DNA of 64,000 nucleotides, taken from the NCBI RefSeq assembly GCF_022346995.1, contig NZ_JAKRNM010000002.1, positions 62,001-126,000 of the forward strand. The letters are read 5' to 3'. Made by a program: the position numbers and the translations under genes. Position 1 is the first letter of the stretch. The number at the start of each line of letters is the position of its first letter. The notes beneath the pieces are model-generated. The model worked only from the letters and a program-made list of their open reading frames with translations. It was not told where the DNA came from and did not search any database. This DNA is from Paenibacillus sp. ACRRY (GTDB lineage: Bacteria; Bacillota; Bacilli; Paenibacillales; Paenibacillaceae). Positions 42,626 to 51,847 of the stretch are shown here, in pieces.

Positions 42626-43729
42626 ATGAAGGAAACCTTGCAGTTCACACCGGTACGAATGGCCGATCAGTTCATGGAAAGTTACCGCAATCATCAGCTG
42701 TATACCACCTGGCATTATGAGAACGGCTGCCTGCTGAAGGCGCTGGAAGAACTGTATCATCGTACGGGGGAAGCCAAGTATTACGGTTACATCCGGGAGC
42801 TGATGGATCACTTCATTCAGGAGGATGGCACGATACGCTCGTATAACGTTGAGGAGTACAATCTGGACCAGATTAATCAGGGGAAATCCTTATTCTTCCT
42901 AATGGACCAAACAGGTGAATCGAAATATCGCAAGGCAGCAGACCTGCTCATGGTTCAGCTCAAAGGCCAGCCACGAACCAGCGAAGGCGGTTTCTGGCAC
43001 AAGAAGATCTATCCTTTTCAGATGTGGCTGGATGGATTGTATATGGCGACTCCGTTTCTCACGCAGTATGGGGCAGTAACGGGCGAAGAAAAGTGGTTTG
43101 ACCGGGCGGCTCTGCAGCTGCTGCTGGTGGAGAAGCATACACGTGATCCGCGCAGCGGTTTGCTGTATCATGCCTGGGATGAAAGCAGGGAGCAGCGCTG
43201 GAGTTCGGGTGATACCGGCCGTTCCCCCCATGTTTGGAGCAGGGCCATGGGTTGGTACGTGATGGCCGTGGTGGATACACTGGATCATCTGCCTGTAGAT
43301 CATGAACAGCGGGGCCAGATTGCCGGCATATTTGAACGCGTAGCAAACGCACTTGTGCATGTACAGGATCAACAGACGGGGCTATGGCCTCATCTGCTGG
43401 ATCAGCCGGGGCGTGAGCGCAATTATCTGGAAGCATCGGGTACATCCATGTTTGTATATGCGCTTGCCAAAGGTGTACGCAAAGGTTACCTGAGCGACAA
43501 GTTTAAGGAGACAGCAGCTAAAGGATATCAGGGGTTGCTGCAGCACTTGCTTCAAACGGATCGTGAAGGTGTACTTTCGCTGACTCAGTGCAATGGCGGT
43601 GCAGGTCTTGGAGGCAGTCCGTATCGTGATGGGTCGTACGAATATTATGTAACCGAGTCGATCCGAATCAATGATCCGAAATCGGTTGCCCCGTTTATTC
43701 TGGCAGGTGTGGAGATGGAACTGGCTTAA
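42626..43729 (+). CDS. yteR: Unsaturated rhamnogalacturonyl hydrolase (GH105, YteR type)
   Basis: This intracellular glycosidase of about 367 residues, with an (alpha/alpha)6 barrel, removes unsaturated galacturonic acid from rhamnogalacturonan oligosaccharides. KIYPFQMWLDGLYMATPFLTQYG carries the catalytic Asp of WLDGLYM; HAWDESREQRWSSGDTGRSPHVWSRAMGWY, then the C-terminal NGGAGLGGSPYRDGSYEYYV, are GH105 marks. ATG at 42626 follows GGAGGG; ATG at 42611 is upstream of it. No signal peptide. Lying between the two lipoprotein genes, it indicates the imported substrate is an unsaturated uronate-containing oligosaccharide, which fits the KDG genes near 2-4 kb. Confidence 0.9.
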   Translation: MKETLQFTPVRMADQFMESYRNHQLYTTWHYENGCLLKALEELYHRTGEAKYYGYIRELMDHFIQEDGTIRSYNVEEYNLDQINQGKSLFFLMDQTGESKYRKAADLLMVQLKGQPRTSEGGFWHKKIYPFQMWLDGLYMATPFLTQYGAVTGEEKWFDRAALQLLLVEKHTRDPRSGLLYHAWDESREQRWSSGDTGRSPHVWSRAMGWYVMAVVDTLDHLPVDHEQRGQIAGIFERVANALVHVQDQQTGLWPHLLDQPGRERNYLEASGTSMFVYALAKGVRKGYLSDKFKETAAKGYQGLLQHLLQTDREGVLSLTQCNGGAGLGGSPYRDGSYEYYVTESIRINDPKSVAPFILAGVEMELA

Positions 43730-43825
43730 CGCTGGTTCTTTTCTTCAGACAGAATTATGATAGCGTATTCATTCAAGCGAGCCTAATGCTGGTAATAATG
43801 ATAATACAAAAGGGAGAGATGGTTC

Positions 43826-45337
43826 ATGAGTCCAAAAGGTCGGGTGTCCCGTATAGGCGGTTTGGTTGTCATTGGTGCAATGTCCGCCGGACTGCTTGCA
43901 GGTTGTGGAGGAGAAAAAACTCCAGCCGCCGGGGAAGGCAAGTTTCCCATTTCCATCTCTTTGATGCAGGTAGGCGATGTGCCCGCGAAGGAAAATGGGA
44001 TAGAGCAAAAGATTGAGGAGTATACAAATACGGATGTCAATGTTCAGTGGATTCCGCAGTCGGCTTTTGATGACAAGGTGAACGTCATGGTTGCTTCCGG
44101 AGAGATGCCGACCATTATGCGCGTGAATTACGTTCCGACCACGTTCAACGCAGCCAAAACGGGACTGTTCTGGGAATTGGGACCTTACCTGAAGGATTAT
44201 AAAAATCTGTCTGCCCAATCCGAGGCCTATTTTAACAATATCAAGATCGAAGGCAAAATTTACGGCATTCCCAACTTCCGCGATATCGGACGAACGGCCA
44301 TTGTATACCGCAAGGATTGGTTTGATAAGTTGAAGCTGGATGTGCCCAAGACGCTGGATGACTGGTATGAAGTGATGCGTTCCATGCGCAAGGATGATCC
44401 CGATGGGAATGGCAAGGAAGATACGTATGGTGCGCTGCTCTTCAAGAAGTATAACGAAGGCGTGTCTTCTCCGCTGACTCGGATTGCCGTGAGTATTGGG
44501 GGTGTGAACAAGTGGGGTGTAGATGATGCGGGCAAACTGACTCCGGAATTCCTGACCACTGAATATGTGGACACCATGAAGCTGTTCAAGCGACTGTTTA
44601 GCGAAGGGCTGATTAACAGTGATTTCCCTGCACTTGACCCTTCGGATGCGGACAAAAAAATGGACTCTGGCTTGATTGGCATGAAGCTGAACGGCGTGGC
44701 GCAGAACGGCAAGTCGTCCCAGCAGCGGCTTACGCCTAATGCCCCGGATGGGGTAATCGATGTAGCTCCGTTCCAGGGGACGGATGGTACACGCATCGCC
44801 GGAGAGCCGGGGAACTATGGCATGCTGGTAATCCCGAAGGCTGCTGTACAGGATGAGGAGCAATTGAAAAAAGTGCTCACATTCCTCGATCAGCTGATGG
44901 ATGAAGAGCTGAGTACGCTGCAGCTTCGTGGGCTGCTCGATGTGCACTACACCAAGACAGCGGACGGTAAAACTGAACTCAAGGACTTTGACGCTTATCA
45001 GCGCGAAGTGAAGCCATATCGCGACAATTTGTTAAGTATTGAAGGGTACAACGTAGCTGAATTGGTTGATGTTCCGATTGGCATGAAGGGCACCAAGATG
45101 GCTCGCGAGAATGAGCAGTATGCTATTCCGAATCCTGCGCTGACACTGTCATCGGCCATCTACACCGAGCGGGGTCAGGAACTGGATCAGATGATCTGGG
45201 ACGCACAGACCAAGTACATTATGGGCAAGATTGACGATGCAGGCTGGGAGCAGGAAGTGGCTAACTGGCGAAAAGCCGGGGGAGATCAGCTAATCTCTGA
45301 ACTGGAGGCATCCTATGCCGAACTGAACGGGAAATAA
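43826..45337 (+). CDS. Extracellular solute-binding lipoprotein, copy 2
   Basis: This 503-residue paralogue of the lipoprotein at 41103 has the lipobox LLAGCGG near residue 27, the DPDGNGKEDTYG calcium-type loop, and the same overall architecture to the C-terminus (LDQMIWDAQTKYIMGKIDDAGWEQE against LDQMIADAQTKYIMGKIDENGWKQE in copy 1). ATG at 43826 follows GGGAGAG. There is no second permease pair, so both binding proteins probably feed the same permeases with different oligosaccharides. A terminator follows. Confidence 0.9.
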   Translation: MSPKGRVSRIGGLVVIGAMSAGLLAGCGGEKTPAAGEGKFPISISLMQVGDVPAKENGIEQKIEEYTNTDVNVQWIPQSAFDDKVNVMVASGEMPTIMRVNYVPTTFNAAKTGLFWELGPYLKDYKNLSAQSEAYFNNIKIEGKIYGIPNFRDIGRTAIVYRKDWFDKLKLDVPKTLDDWYEVMRSMRKDDPDGNGKEDTYGALLFKKYNEGVSSPLTRIAVSIGGVNKWGVDDAGKLTPEFLTTEYVDTMKLFKRLFSEGLINSDFPALDPSDADKKMDSGLIGMKLNGVAQNGKSSQQRLTPNAPDGVIDVAPFQGTDGTRIAGEPGNYGMLVIPKAAVQDEEQLKKVLTFLDQLMDEELSTLQLRGLLDVHYTKTADGKTELKDFDAYQREVKPYRDNLLSIEGYNVAELVDVPIGMKGTKMARENEQYAIPNPALTLSSAIYTERGQELDQMIWDAQTKYIMGKIDDAGWEQEVANWRKAGGDQLISELEASYAELNGK

Positions 45338-45368
45338 TGCAAAGCGCAGAGTATACGTGTGCTCCGAT

Positions 45369-45420
45369 AGAAGCTGTGTTTTACGTGAATGAACGTGAAG
45401 CATGGCTTCTTTTTCTTTCC
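45369..45420 (+). terminator. Terminator after the second lipoprotein gene
   Basis: AGAAGC (45369-45374) pairs with GCTTCT (45405-45410), with ACGT/ACGT and wobble pairs inside, then TTTTTCTTTCC. Confidence 0.65.
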
Positions 45421-45510
45421 CAGGATTATGGTTGGGCAGCAGAAAGGGTATAAAAAGAAAAGAGCATTCTTTTCACATCCATTTATACTCACCGAGAGGG
45501 GAAAGACATC

Positions 45511-47580
45511 ATGATTGAAGAACATGACAAGCAAGAAATAGTTGCAAATGATACATACGAGGGAAAAGATCTGGGGGTAACGATTGGCGCTCAATCCTGC
45601 CAATTCAAAGTTTGGGCACCTGATGCCGTTCAGATGGACGTGCTGCTCTATCCGGCATCCACTGCCGAGCTTTCAGGAGGACAAGGAGGAACCGGGGAAC
45701 AACGTGCCGAGCCAAAGGAATTCCTTATGGAAAGACAGCAGCAAGGCATCTGGTTGTTGAAGCTGGATGGAGAATGGAATGGTTATCGGTATATGTACCG
45801 TGCCACCTTCAAGGGTGGACGACAGGAGACAGCAGTGGATCCCTATGCAAGGGCAGTTACCATGAATGGTGAAATGGGAGTTATTATCAGGCTGGAAGAG
45901 ACAGATCCCCCAGGATGGAGCCAGGATGTTCGTCCAGAGCTGAAGAGTCCGGTGGATGCCATATTGTACGAGCTGCATGTACGGGATTTTTCAATTCACC
46001 CATCATCAGGCATGGTGAACAAAGGCAAGTATTTGGCTTTTACGGAAACAGGACTGCGCGATTCCGAAGGCAATACACTGGGGATTGATCATTTGATCGA
46101 GCTTGGGATTACCCATGTGCACCTGCTGCCCGTGTTTGATTTTGCCACCGTGGACGAATCCAAGGCTGGAGACAGTGCTTACGGTGATTCCGAGGATTCC
46201 AGCTATAATTGGGGGTATGATCCGCTTCATTACAACGTTCCCGAAGGCTCTTATGCCACACGTGCAGATGAGCCTGGTACACGCATTCGCGAGCTCAAGG
46301 CTTTGGTGCTGGCACTTCATCAGAGAGGTATTGGAGTGATTATGGATGTGGTGTATAACCACACGTTTAATACGAAAGGCAGTTCGTTTGAGAAGCTGGT
46401 ACCGGGATATTACTATCGTCAGAATGCGGATGGTACTTACAGTAACGGGTCCGGGACCGGGAATGAGGTAGCCACAGAACGTCCTATGGTACGCAAGTTT
46501 ATCCTGGAATCGGTGCGTTACTGGGCTGAGGAATACCATATTGACGGGTTCAGATTTGACCTGATGGGGTTGATTGATACGACAACGATGAAGGAGCTAG
46601 CTGCGGAACTGCATGAACATGTATCACCATCCATCCTTTTGTACGGTGAGCCGTGGGCTGCATTGGACTCCCCTCTAGGGGAGCGAATGACCCTCAAGGG
46701 AGATCAGAAAAGAGATGGACTAGCCGTATTCAACGATAATTTTCGTGGAGCGATCAAAGGGGACAGCGATGGAGCAGAGAAAGGATTCGCTACAGGTGCG
46801 GAGGGAAAGGAAGAGGATATCTGGACGGGTGTAAGGGGAGCCGTTACCGATTTTACGGCCAGTCCATCCGAGACGGTGAATTACGTAACGGTTCACGATA
46901 ATCTGAATCTGTGGGACAAGGTTGTGCATACGCAAGGACTCGAAGATCAGCTTGGGTTCATCTCCTATGATGATGAGGGACACGTTCGTGGATATGACAG
47001 TGTAGAGCGGGCAGTACAGCATGCGAATCCGTATATGCAGATTGAACCGAATCATGTGTTGGAGAATGAAACGGTTAAGCGCTGCTTGCTTGCAAATGGC
47101 ATTGTGCTCACATCCCAGGGAATTCCCCTGCTTGCGGCGGGGGATGAGTTTTTGCGCAGTAAATACGGCGATGCCAACAGTCACGAGAGTGGTGATGCAG
47201 TCAATGCGATTCGTTGGGGACTAAAGCAGCAGTTCAAGCCAGTGTTCGATTATTACCGTGGACTGATTCGTCTACGTCGTGAACATGCAGCCTTCAGGTT
47301 CAGAACCCGGAAAGATATTGATCAACATGTAAGTCTGTTAAACAAAGATAAAAGCCTGCTTGCTTATGAGCTATCAGGCGCGGCTGCTGGCGATTCCTGG
47401 GAGCGAATTATCGTGATCTACAACGCGGCAAAGGAAAGCCGAATCCTCCCTATTCCTTCCGGAATGTGGAATGTTGTTGTAGAGCAGGGACAAGCAGGTC
47501 TTGAATCGCTGCGTACCGTCAAGGAAGGGGAGGTCAGCGTACCGGCTATATCCCTGATGGTCATGTATGCCAATAATTAA
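45511..47580 (+). CDS. pulA: Type I pullulanase, copy 1
   Basis: This 689-residue GH13 debranching enzyme hydrolyses alpha-1,6 bonds of pullulan and limit dextrins. An N-terminal CBM48-type domain (about 15-115) precedes the barrel with YNWGYDP (type I pullulanase signature), DVVYNHT, GFRFDLMGLID (nucleophile Asp), LLYGEPW (acid/base Glu) and VTVHDNLNLWD. No signal peptide is visible, so it should act on intracellular glycogen or imported maltodextrin. ATG at 45511 follows GAGGGGAAAG. A paralogue follows after a terminator. Identification as type I rather than amylopullulanase is secure from motifs. Confidence 0.94.
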   Translation: MIEEHDKQEIVANDTYEGKDLGVTIGAQSCQFKVWAPDAVQMDVLLYPASTAELSGGQGGTGEQRAEPKEFLMERQQQGIWLLKLDGEWNGYRYMYRATFKGGRQETAVDPYARAVTMNGEMGVIIRLEETDPPGWSQDVRPELKSPVDAILYELHVRDFSIHPSSGMVNKGKYLAFTETGLRDSEGNTLGIDHLIELGITHVHLLPVFDFATVDESKAGDSAYGDSEDSSYNWGYDPLHYNVPEGSYATRADEPGTRIRELKALVLALHQRGIGVIMDVVYNHTFNTKGSSFEKLVPGYYYRQNADGTYSNGSGTGNEVATERPMVRKFILESVRYWAEEYHIDGFRFDLMGLIDTTTMKELAAELHEHVSPSILLYGEPWAALDSPLGERMTLKGDQKRDGLAVFNDNFRGAIKGDSDGAEKGFATGAEGKEEDIWTGVRGAVTDFTASPSETVNYVTVHDNLNLWDKVVHTQGLEDQLGFISYDDEGHVRGYDSVERAVQHANPYMQIEPNHVLENETVKRCLLANGIVLTSQGIPLLAAGDEFLRSKYGDANSHESGDAVNAIRWGLKQQFKPVFDYYRGLIRLRREHAAFRFRTRKDIDQHVSLLNKDKSLLAYELSGAAAGDSWERIIVIYNAAKESRILPIPSGMWNVVVEQGQAGLESLRTVKEGEVSVPAISLMVMYANN

Positions 47581-47597
47581 TTTTTTGCGTACTGTAG

Positions 47598-47640
47598 TAA
47601 AGCACCCTTTCCCGCTGCGGATAGAAGGGTGCTTTATTTT
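47598..47640 (+). terminator. Terminator of pullulanase copy 1
   Basis: TAAAGCACCCTT and AAGGGTGCTTTA form a perfect 12-bp stem followed by TTTTG. Confidence 0.9.
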
Positions 47641-47705
47641 GTTTTTTTTATCAGACAGGTACAAATGCTGTCAATCTACGGCGCTTGTTTACATATGCTG
47701 TATTT

Positions 47706-47719
47706 TGAAAGCGATTGCT
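47706..47719. promoter_or_regulatory. cre-like site upstream of pullulanase copy 2
   Basis: TGAAAGCGATTGCT matches 12 of 14 positions of TGWAANCGNTNWCA. It lies about 80 bases before the -35. Confidence 0.35.
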
Positions 47720-47800
47720 GCAAGTGTTTGACCAATATCCAGCGAGTGACTTCATGAATGCCTCTGTTCAACCGATATGTTGATTACAGACAACCCCGGG

Positions 47801-47829
47801 TTGACAAATGACGTCCCGCTCCGTACCAT
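47801..47829 (+). promoter_or_regulatory. Promoter of pullulanase copy 2
   Basis: A perfect TTGACA (47801-47806), 17 bases and TACCAT (47824-47829). Transcription would start near 47836, leaving a reasonable leader only for the ATG at 47872. Confidence 0.65.
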
Positions 47830-47871
47830 CGGGACAACACGAAATCAATGGATATAAAGGCGGTGGGAACG

Positions 47872-50748
47872 ATGCCGGAATGGACATCTTTTCGTTATGA
47901 AGGCAACGATCTTGGCTTAACATATACTCGTGCTTCCAGTACATTCAAGCTGTGGGCCCCAACGGCCCGGCAGGTTTCTATATTGGTTTATGAAGATGAG
48001 GGCAGCTACAATGCAAGAGGACGGGTAACGGAACATGATGGCGGGCAGGCAAGTGACATGATCCGTGATGACGACGGTATATGGATCGTGAAGCTGGCAG
48101 GCGATTGGGCAGGATTTTATTACATGTATCGCATTACTCACGATGATCAACGCACAGAAGTAGTGGTAGATCCTTATGCCCGTGCCGTGTCGCCCAATGG
48201 TCAGCGGACGGCCATTATTGATCTCGATACAACGCATCCACCGGATTGGGAGCTGGACGTGAAGCCTGTTTTTCAGCGTCCGGTGGACGCCGTCATTTAT
48301 GAATTACATGTGCGTGATTTCTCCTCCGATCCTCATGCGGACATTCCGTATAAAGGGAAATTTCTGGCCTTCACGGCTTCCGGACTGACCGACAGGGCAG
48401 GTCATCCTATCGGTGTGGATCATCTTGCCGAACTCGGGATTACCCATGTGCATCTTCTGCCTGTGGCGGATTATCAGACGGTAAATGAACTGGAGTCGGC
48501 TGAAGAAGGCACAACATTCAGAGCACCCTATAATTGGGGTTATGATCCACAGCACTATAACGTCCCAGAAGGCTCCTATGCTACGGATCCTCGGGATCCG
48601 GCTGTGCGAATTCGCGAGTTCAAATCCTTGGTGCAGTCCCTGCATCGCCAGGGAATACGTGTTGTGCTTGATGTGGTCTACAATCATACGTATGGTGTGG
48701 ACGAAGGTCCATTTGACCGGATCGTACCCGGTTATTTTTACCGCTATCGGACAGACGGCACACTGAGTAATGGGTCGGGTGTAGGCAATGAATTGGCTAC
48801 AGAACGCCCAATGGTGCGAAAATATATTATAGACTCTCTTCTGTACTGGGCTGAGGAATATCATGTGGATGGATTCCGTTTCGATCTCATGGGCCTGATT
48901 GACACCGATACGATGAACGAATTGACCCGTGAACTGCGCGAGCAGATTGATCCAGCCATGCTAATTTATGGGGAGCCGTGGACAGGCGGAGACTCTCCAC
49001 TAGATCGCAAAACTTTGAAAGGTACCCAGCGAGGTCAGGGATTTGCTGTGTTCAATGATCATTTCCGCAGTGCGATCAAAGGGGACAGTGATGGCAGCGG
49101 AAAAGGGTATGTAACCGGAGCAGACGGCCTAGAGCACGAGATGCTTAAGGGAATTTCAGGAGCAATTGATGACTTTACATCGTCACCTGTGGAGACCGTC
49201 AATTACGTCACGGCCCATGACAACCTGAACCTGTGGGACAAAATCGCAACCACGATGAATCTCAGACATGAATTGGGCTTCCCAGCGTGGAGAGACGGGC
49301 AACCGATGGAAGGCGGGAGTGCAGAATCGGCGGTAAAGGCAGCAGATCCCTATCGATATGTGGATGCGGATGATGTGCTTAACCATGAGATGGTTCGCCG
49401 CTCGCTGTTATCCTCCGGAATATTGCTTACCTCTCAGGGGATTCCGTTTCTGCATGCAGGGGATGAGATGCTGAGGTCAAAAGCGGGAGATCACAACAGT
49501 TACCGCAGCGGTGATGCGGTTAATGCCATTCAGTGGGCGAACAAGTCCCGTTTCAGACCTGTCTTTGACTATTACCGGGGGTTGATACATCTGCGTCGTA
49601 CTCATCCCGCCTTTCGCATGATCAGCGCAGACCAGATTCGGAATCATCTTCGCATTATACGAGCTGACGGTAATGTCGTCATATTCATGCTGCAGGATGG
49701 AGCCAATCAGGACACCTGGAATCGAATCATCGTGGCCTATAATGCGACAGCGTACCAGCAGCAGATTCATTTACCGGAAGGTGACTGGCATGTGGTCGTT
49801 AACGATCATCAGGCAGGTACAGACTCGATGGGGATGGTTAGCGGCATTGCTCCTGTAGAGCGCTGGTCGTTAATGGTTCTGTATGATATCGAACATGTTG
49901 GGGGAACAGAACCGGCTACAATTGAGATTAATGCTCCAAGGCAGGTGTATAGCCCAGGTGAAACGGCAGGGCTGCGGGCGATTGTACGCGACCGTCTCGG
50001 TAATGTAGTAGAGAATTGCGAAGTCCTGTGGCGTTCTTCGGAGCCGCAGCTGATTCAGATTGACCCGGATGGAACGATCCATGCGAAAGAGACAGGTGAA
50101 GCAACGATCACGGTTCAATGTGGTCATATCTTTGCTACAAGCCTCTTGCAGGTGGATCATCGCCATGCCGAACGAATTGAGCTTGTCGGTGAAACCGTTC
50201 TGTATACGACACGAATCAGTCGCTTCCGTGCATTGGTGCTGGATCAATTTGGGCAGCCGCTCCAAGGGACCGCCATACGCTGGCATTCCTCCAATTCGGA
50301 TATTGCAACGGTTAGTGCAGCTGGAATCGTCCGTGCCTTATCCCCAGGAACAGCGCAAATTACAGCCATGGCTGGCAGCATACAGTCTACAGCGACAATC
50401 AAAGTCCACAAGCACGTCTCACGTCTGGTTACGCTTCGTTATGAACGGGAGGATCAACAGTACGAGGGATGGGATGTTTGGGTATGGGGCACAGGAATGG
50501 CAGATGGAGCGGTGTCCCTTGAACGGGTGGGCAATGCCGCAGAGGCCCGTATTCGTGTAGCTCCAGGCTTGCACCATCTGGGCCTCATTATCCGTCTGAA
50601 TGAGTGGCAGGCCAAGGATACTTGTGGAGACCGATATGTAGATATTGTGCCGGAAGACGGGGATGTGCAGATTGTTGTGCAGAGCGGTACAGATCAAATG
50701 CTGGTTATACGCGAGAGTGATGAAGAGGATAATCGTAACAGTGCCTGA
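47872..50748 (+). CDS. pulA: Type I pullulanase, copy 2, with C-terminal Big_2 pair and CBM41-like module
   Basis: This debranching enzyme of about 958 residues parallels copy 1 through residue 670 (YNWGYDP, DVVYNHT, GFRFDLMGLID, IYGEPW, VTAHDNLNLWD). It then carries two Ig-like Big_2 domains (about 683-760 and 763-845) and a CBM41/pullulanase-associated module (about 850-945, YEREDQQYEGWDVWVWGTG ... CGDRYVDI). Such modules usually occur in secreted pullulanases, with CBM41 at the N-terminus, yet no signal peptide is present. AAAGGCGGTGG fits ATG at 47872; the ATG at 47848 has no ribosome site and sits too close to the start of transcription. Alpha-glucan binding is inferred from the module. 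Confidence 0.9.
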   Translation: MPEWTSFRYEGNDLGLTYTRASSTFKLWAPTARQVSILVYEDEGSYNARGRVTEHDGGQASDMIRDDDGIWIVKLAGDWAGFYYMYRITHDDQRTEVVVDPYARAVSPNGQRTAIIDLDTTHPPDWELDVKPVFQRPVDAVIYELHVRDFSSDPHADIPYKGKFLAFTASGLTDRAGHPIGVDHLAELGITHVHLLPVADYQTVNELESAEEGTTFRAPYNWGYDPQHYNVPEGSYATDPRDPAVRIREFKSLVQSLHRQGIRVVLDVVYNHTYGVDEGPFDRIVPGYFYRYRTDGTLSNGSGVGNELATERPMVRKYIIDSLLYWAEEYHVDGFRFDLMGLIDTDTMNELTRELREQIDPAMLIYGEPWTGGDSPLDRKTLKGTQRGQGFAVFNDHFRSAIKGDSDGSGKGYVTGADGLEHEMLKGISGAIDDFTSSPVETVNYVTAHDNLNLWDKIATTMNLRHELGFPAWRDGQPMEGGSAESAVKAADPYRYVDADDVLNHEMVRRSLLSSGILLTSQGIPFLHAGDEMLRSKAGDHNSYRSGDAVNAIQWANKSRFRPVFDYYRGLIHLRRTHPAFRMISADQIRNHLRIIRADGNVVIFMLQDGANQDTWNRIIVAYNATAYQQQIHLPEGDWHVVVNDHQAGTDSMGMVSGIAPVERWSLMVLYDIEHVGGTEPATIEINAPRQVYSPGETAGLRAIVRDRLGNVVENCEVLWRSSEPQLIQIDPDGTIHAKETGEATITVQCGHIFATSLLQVDHRHAERIELVGETVLYTTRISRFRALVLDQFGQPLQGTAIRWHSSNSDIATVSAAGIVRALSPGTAQITAMAGSIQSTATIKVHKHVSRLVTLRYEREDQQYEGWDVWVWGTGMADGAVSLERVGNAAEARIRVAPGLHHLGLIIRLNEWQAKDTCGDRYVDIVPEDGDVQIVVQSGTDQMLVIRESDEEDNRNSA

Positions 50749-50798
50749 ATCCTCTTGTGAGATCCATGTAGTAGCTGTAGATAAACCTAGAAGCAGCA

Positions 50799-50830
50799 GG
50801 CAGTCGGAGGGTATCCCGGCTGTCTTTTTT
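50799..50830 (+). terminator. Terminator of pullulanase copy 2
   Basis: GGCAGTCGG (50799-50807) pairs with CCGGCTGTC (50816-50824), two G-U, then TTTTTT. Confidence 0.75.
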
Positions 50831-50886
50831 CTGGTCTATAGAGCTTGGATTTTGAGGTGTAAAGGGAATAAATTGTACAAGCCAAT

Positions 50887-50913
50887 GTTTGAGAAGCATG
50901 TTCATTGGGGTAT
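50887..50913 (+). promoter_or_regulatory. Sigma-B-like promoter of ctc
   Basis: GTTTGA (50887-50892), 15 bases and a perfect GGGTAT (50908-50913). In Bacillus, ctc is the classical sigma-B target. Whether this organism has SigB cannot be seen here. Confidence 0.6.
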
Positions 50914-51033
50914 AGATAGATATGGCCCCAAATTTGGCCACAGAAAAAAAGGCCCATTAGGGTCTATGAGAGAAGCCGAATGCTTCCCAACACCAATACA
51001 AAGTAGGGATCCCTTGAAGGAGGATGTTCAATC

Positions 51034-51669
51034 ATGAAATCCAACGGAAAAATGGCTCAACTTACTGCAACTCCACGAACTGAAAAGAAAGGTGCGGCAT
51101 TGCGCCTGTTAAGACAAGGCGGACGTGTTCCGGCTGTCGTTTATGGTCCTGAATTTGAAGGGGCCTCCATACATGTGGATGAAAAAGAGATGCTCAAGGT
51201 CGCTCGTACAGGTCGTTCCGAGATGTTCAACCTCAATCTGGAGGGTGGCAAAACCGTTCCTGTGCTGATTAAGGATCAGCAGGAGCGTAATGGACGTCTG
51301 CTGCATGTAGACTTTTTGCAAATATCCAAAAATAAACCGATCAGCGTAAGTGTGCCGATTGATTTCCAAGGTACGGCTGCCGGCTCCAAAGCCGGTGGTG
51401 TGTTCCAGACGCAGGAAACCGAGGTGGAAGTCGAAGGACTTCCAGCCGACCTGCCGACTTCCATTGAGGTGGATGTCAGCGGGCTGGACATTGGTGATCG
51501 CCTGACAGCGGAAGATATTAAACTGGATAAGGGACTGACACTTATTACGTCACCTGATTCCATTATTGCATCCGTTATGCCACCACAAGCGGCAGAGGAA
51601 GAACCAACAGCTTCTGCTGATGAGGCAGAACCTACGGCTGCAGAGGAAGAGAAGGCAACAGACGAATAA
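51034..51669 (+). CDS. ctc: 50S ribosomal protein L25 / general stress protein Ctc
   Basis: This 211-residue protein has an N-terminal L25 domain binding 5S rRNA (about 8-100: GGRVPAVVYGPEFEGASIHVDEKEM, HVDFLQISKNKPISVSVPI). A C-terminal TL5/Ctc beta domain (about 100-185) follows, then an acidic Ala/Glu tail. Long L25/Ctc forms are typical of Firmicutes and respond to stress. ATG at 51034 follows AAGGAGG; a later ATG at 51052 is possible. It stands alone with a sigma-B-like promoter and a strong terminator. An IR (TGGCC...GGCCA at 50931-50940 region) lies in its leader. Confidence 0.94.
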   Translation: MKSNGKMAQLTATPRTEKKGAALRLLRQGGRVPAVVYGPEFEGASIHVDEKEMLKVARTGRSEMFNLNLEGGKTVPVLIKDQQERNGRLLHVDFLQISKNKPISVSVPIDFQGTAAGSKAGGVFQTQETEVEVEGLPADLPTSIEVDVSGLDIGDRLTAEDIKLDKGLTLITSPDSIIASVMPPQAAEEEPTASADEAEPTAAEEEKATDE

Positions 51670-51706
51670 TAGGGGCGTGGGAGTTCCTGCTCCCTTACCC
51701 CAGATG

Positions 51707-51737
51707 AAGCCCGGTCATGATGACCGGGCTTTTTTTG
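51707..51737 (+). terminator. Terminator of ctc
   Basis: AAGCCCGGTCA and TGACCGGGCTT form a perfect 11-bp stem with a three-base loop and a long T-run. Confidence 0.92.
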
Positions 51738-51847
51738 CAATCGTAGAGGTGGTTATAATAGATACCAGTGATACATCGATTCGAGGCGGATCATAGACCA
51801 TATTCGCAAACAAGTCAGTATAAGTTCTTAGGAAAGTGGGCAATTTC

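Noticed and set aside
43769..44947. A 392-codon antisense frame opposite the second lipoprotein gene
   Set aside because: It lies fully opposite a clear lipoprotein gene, with no promoter, ribosome site or recognisable motif.
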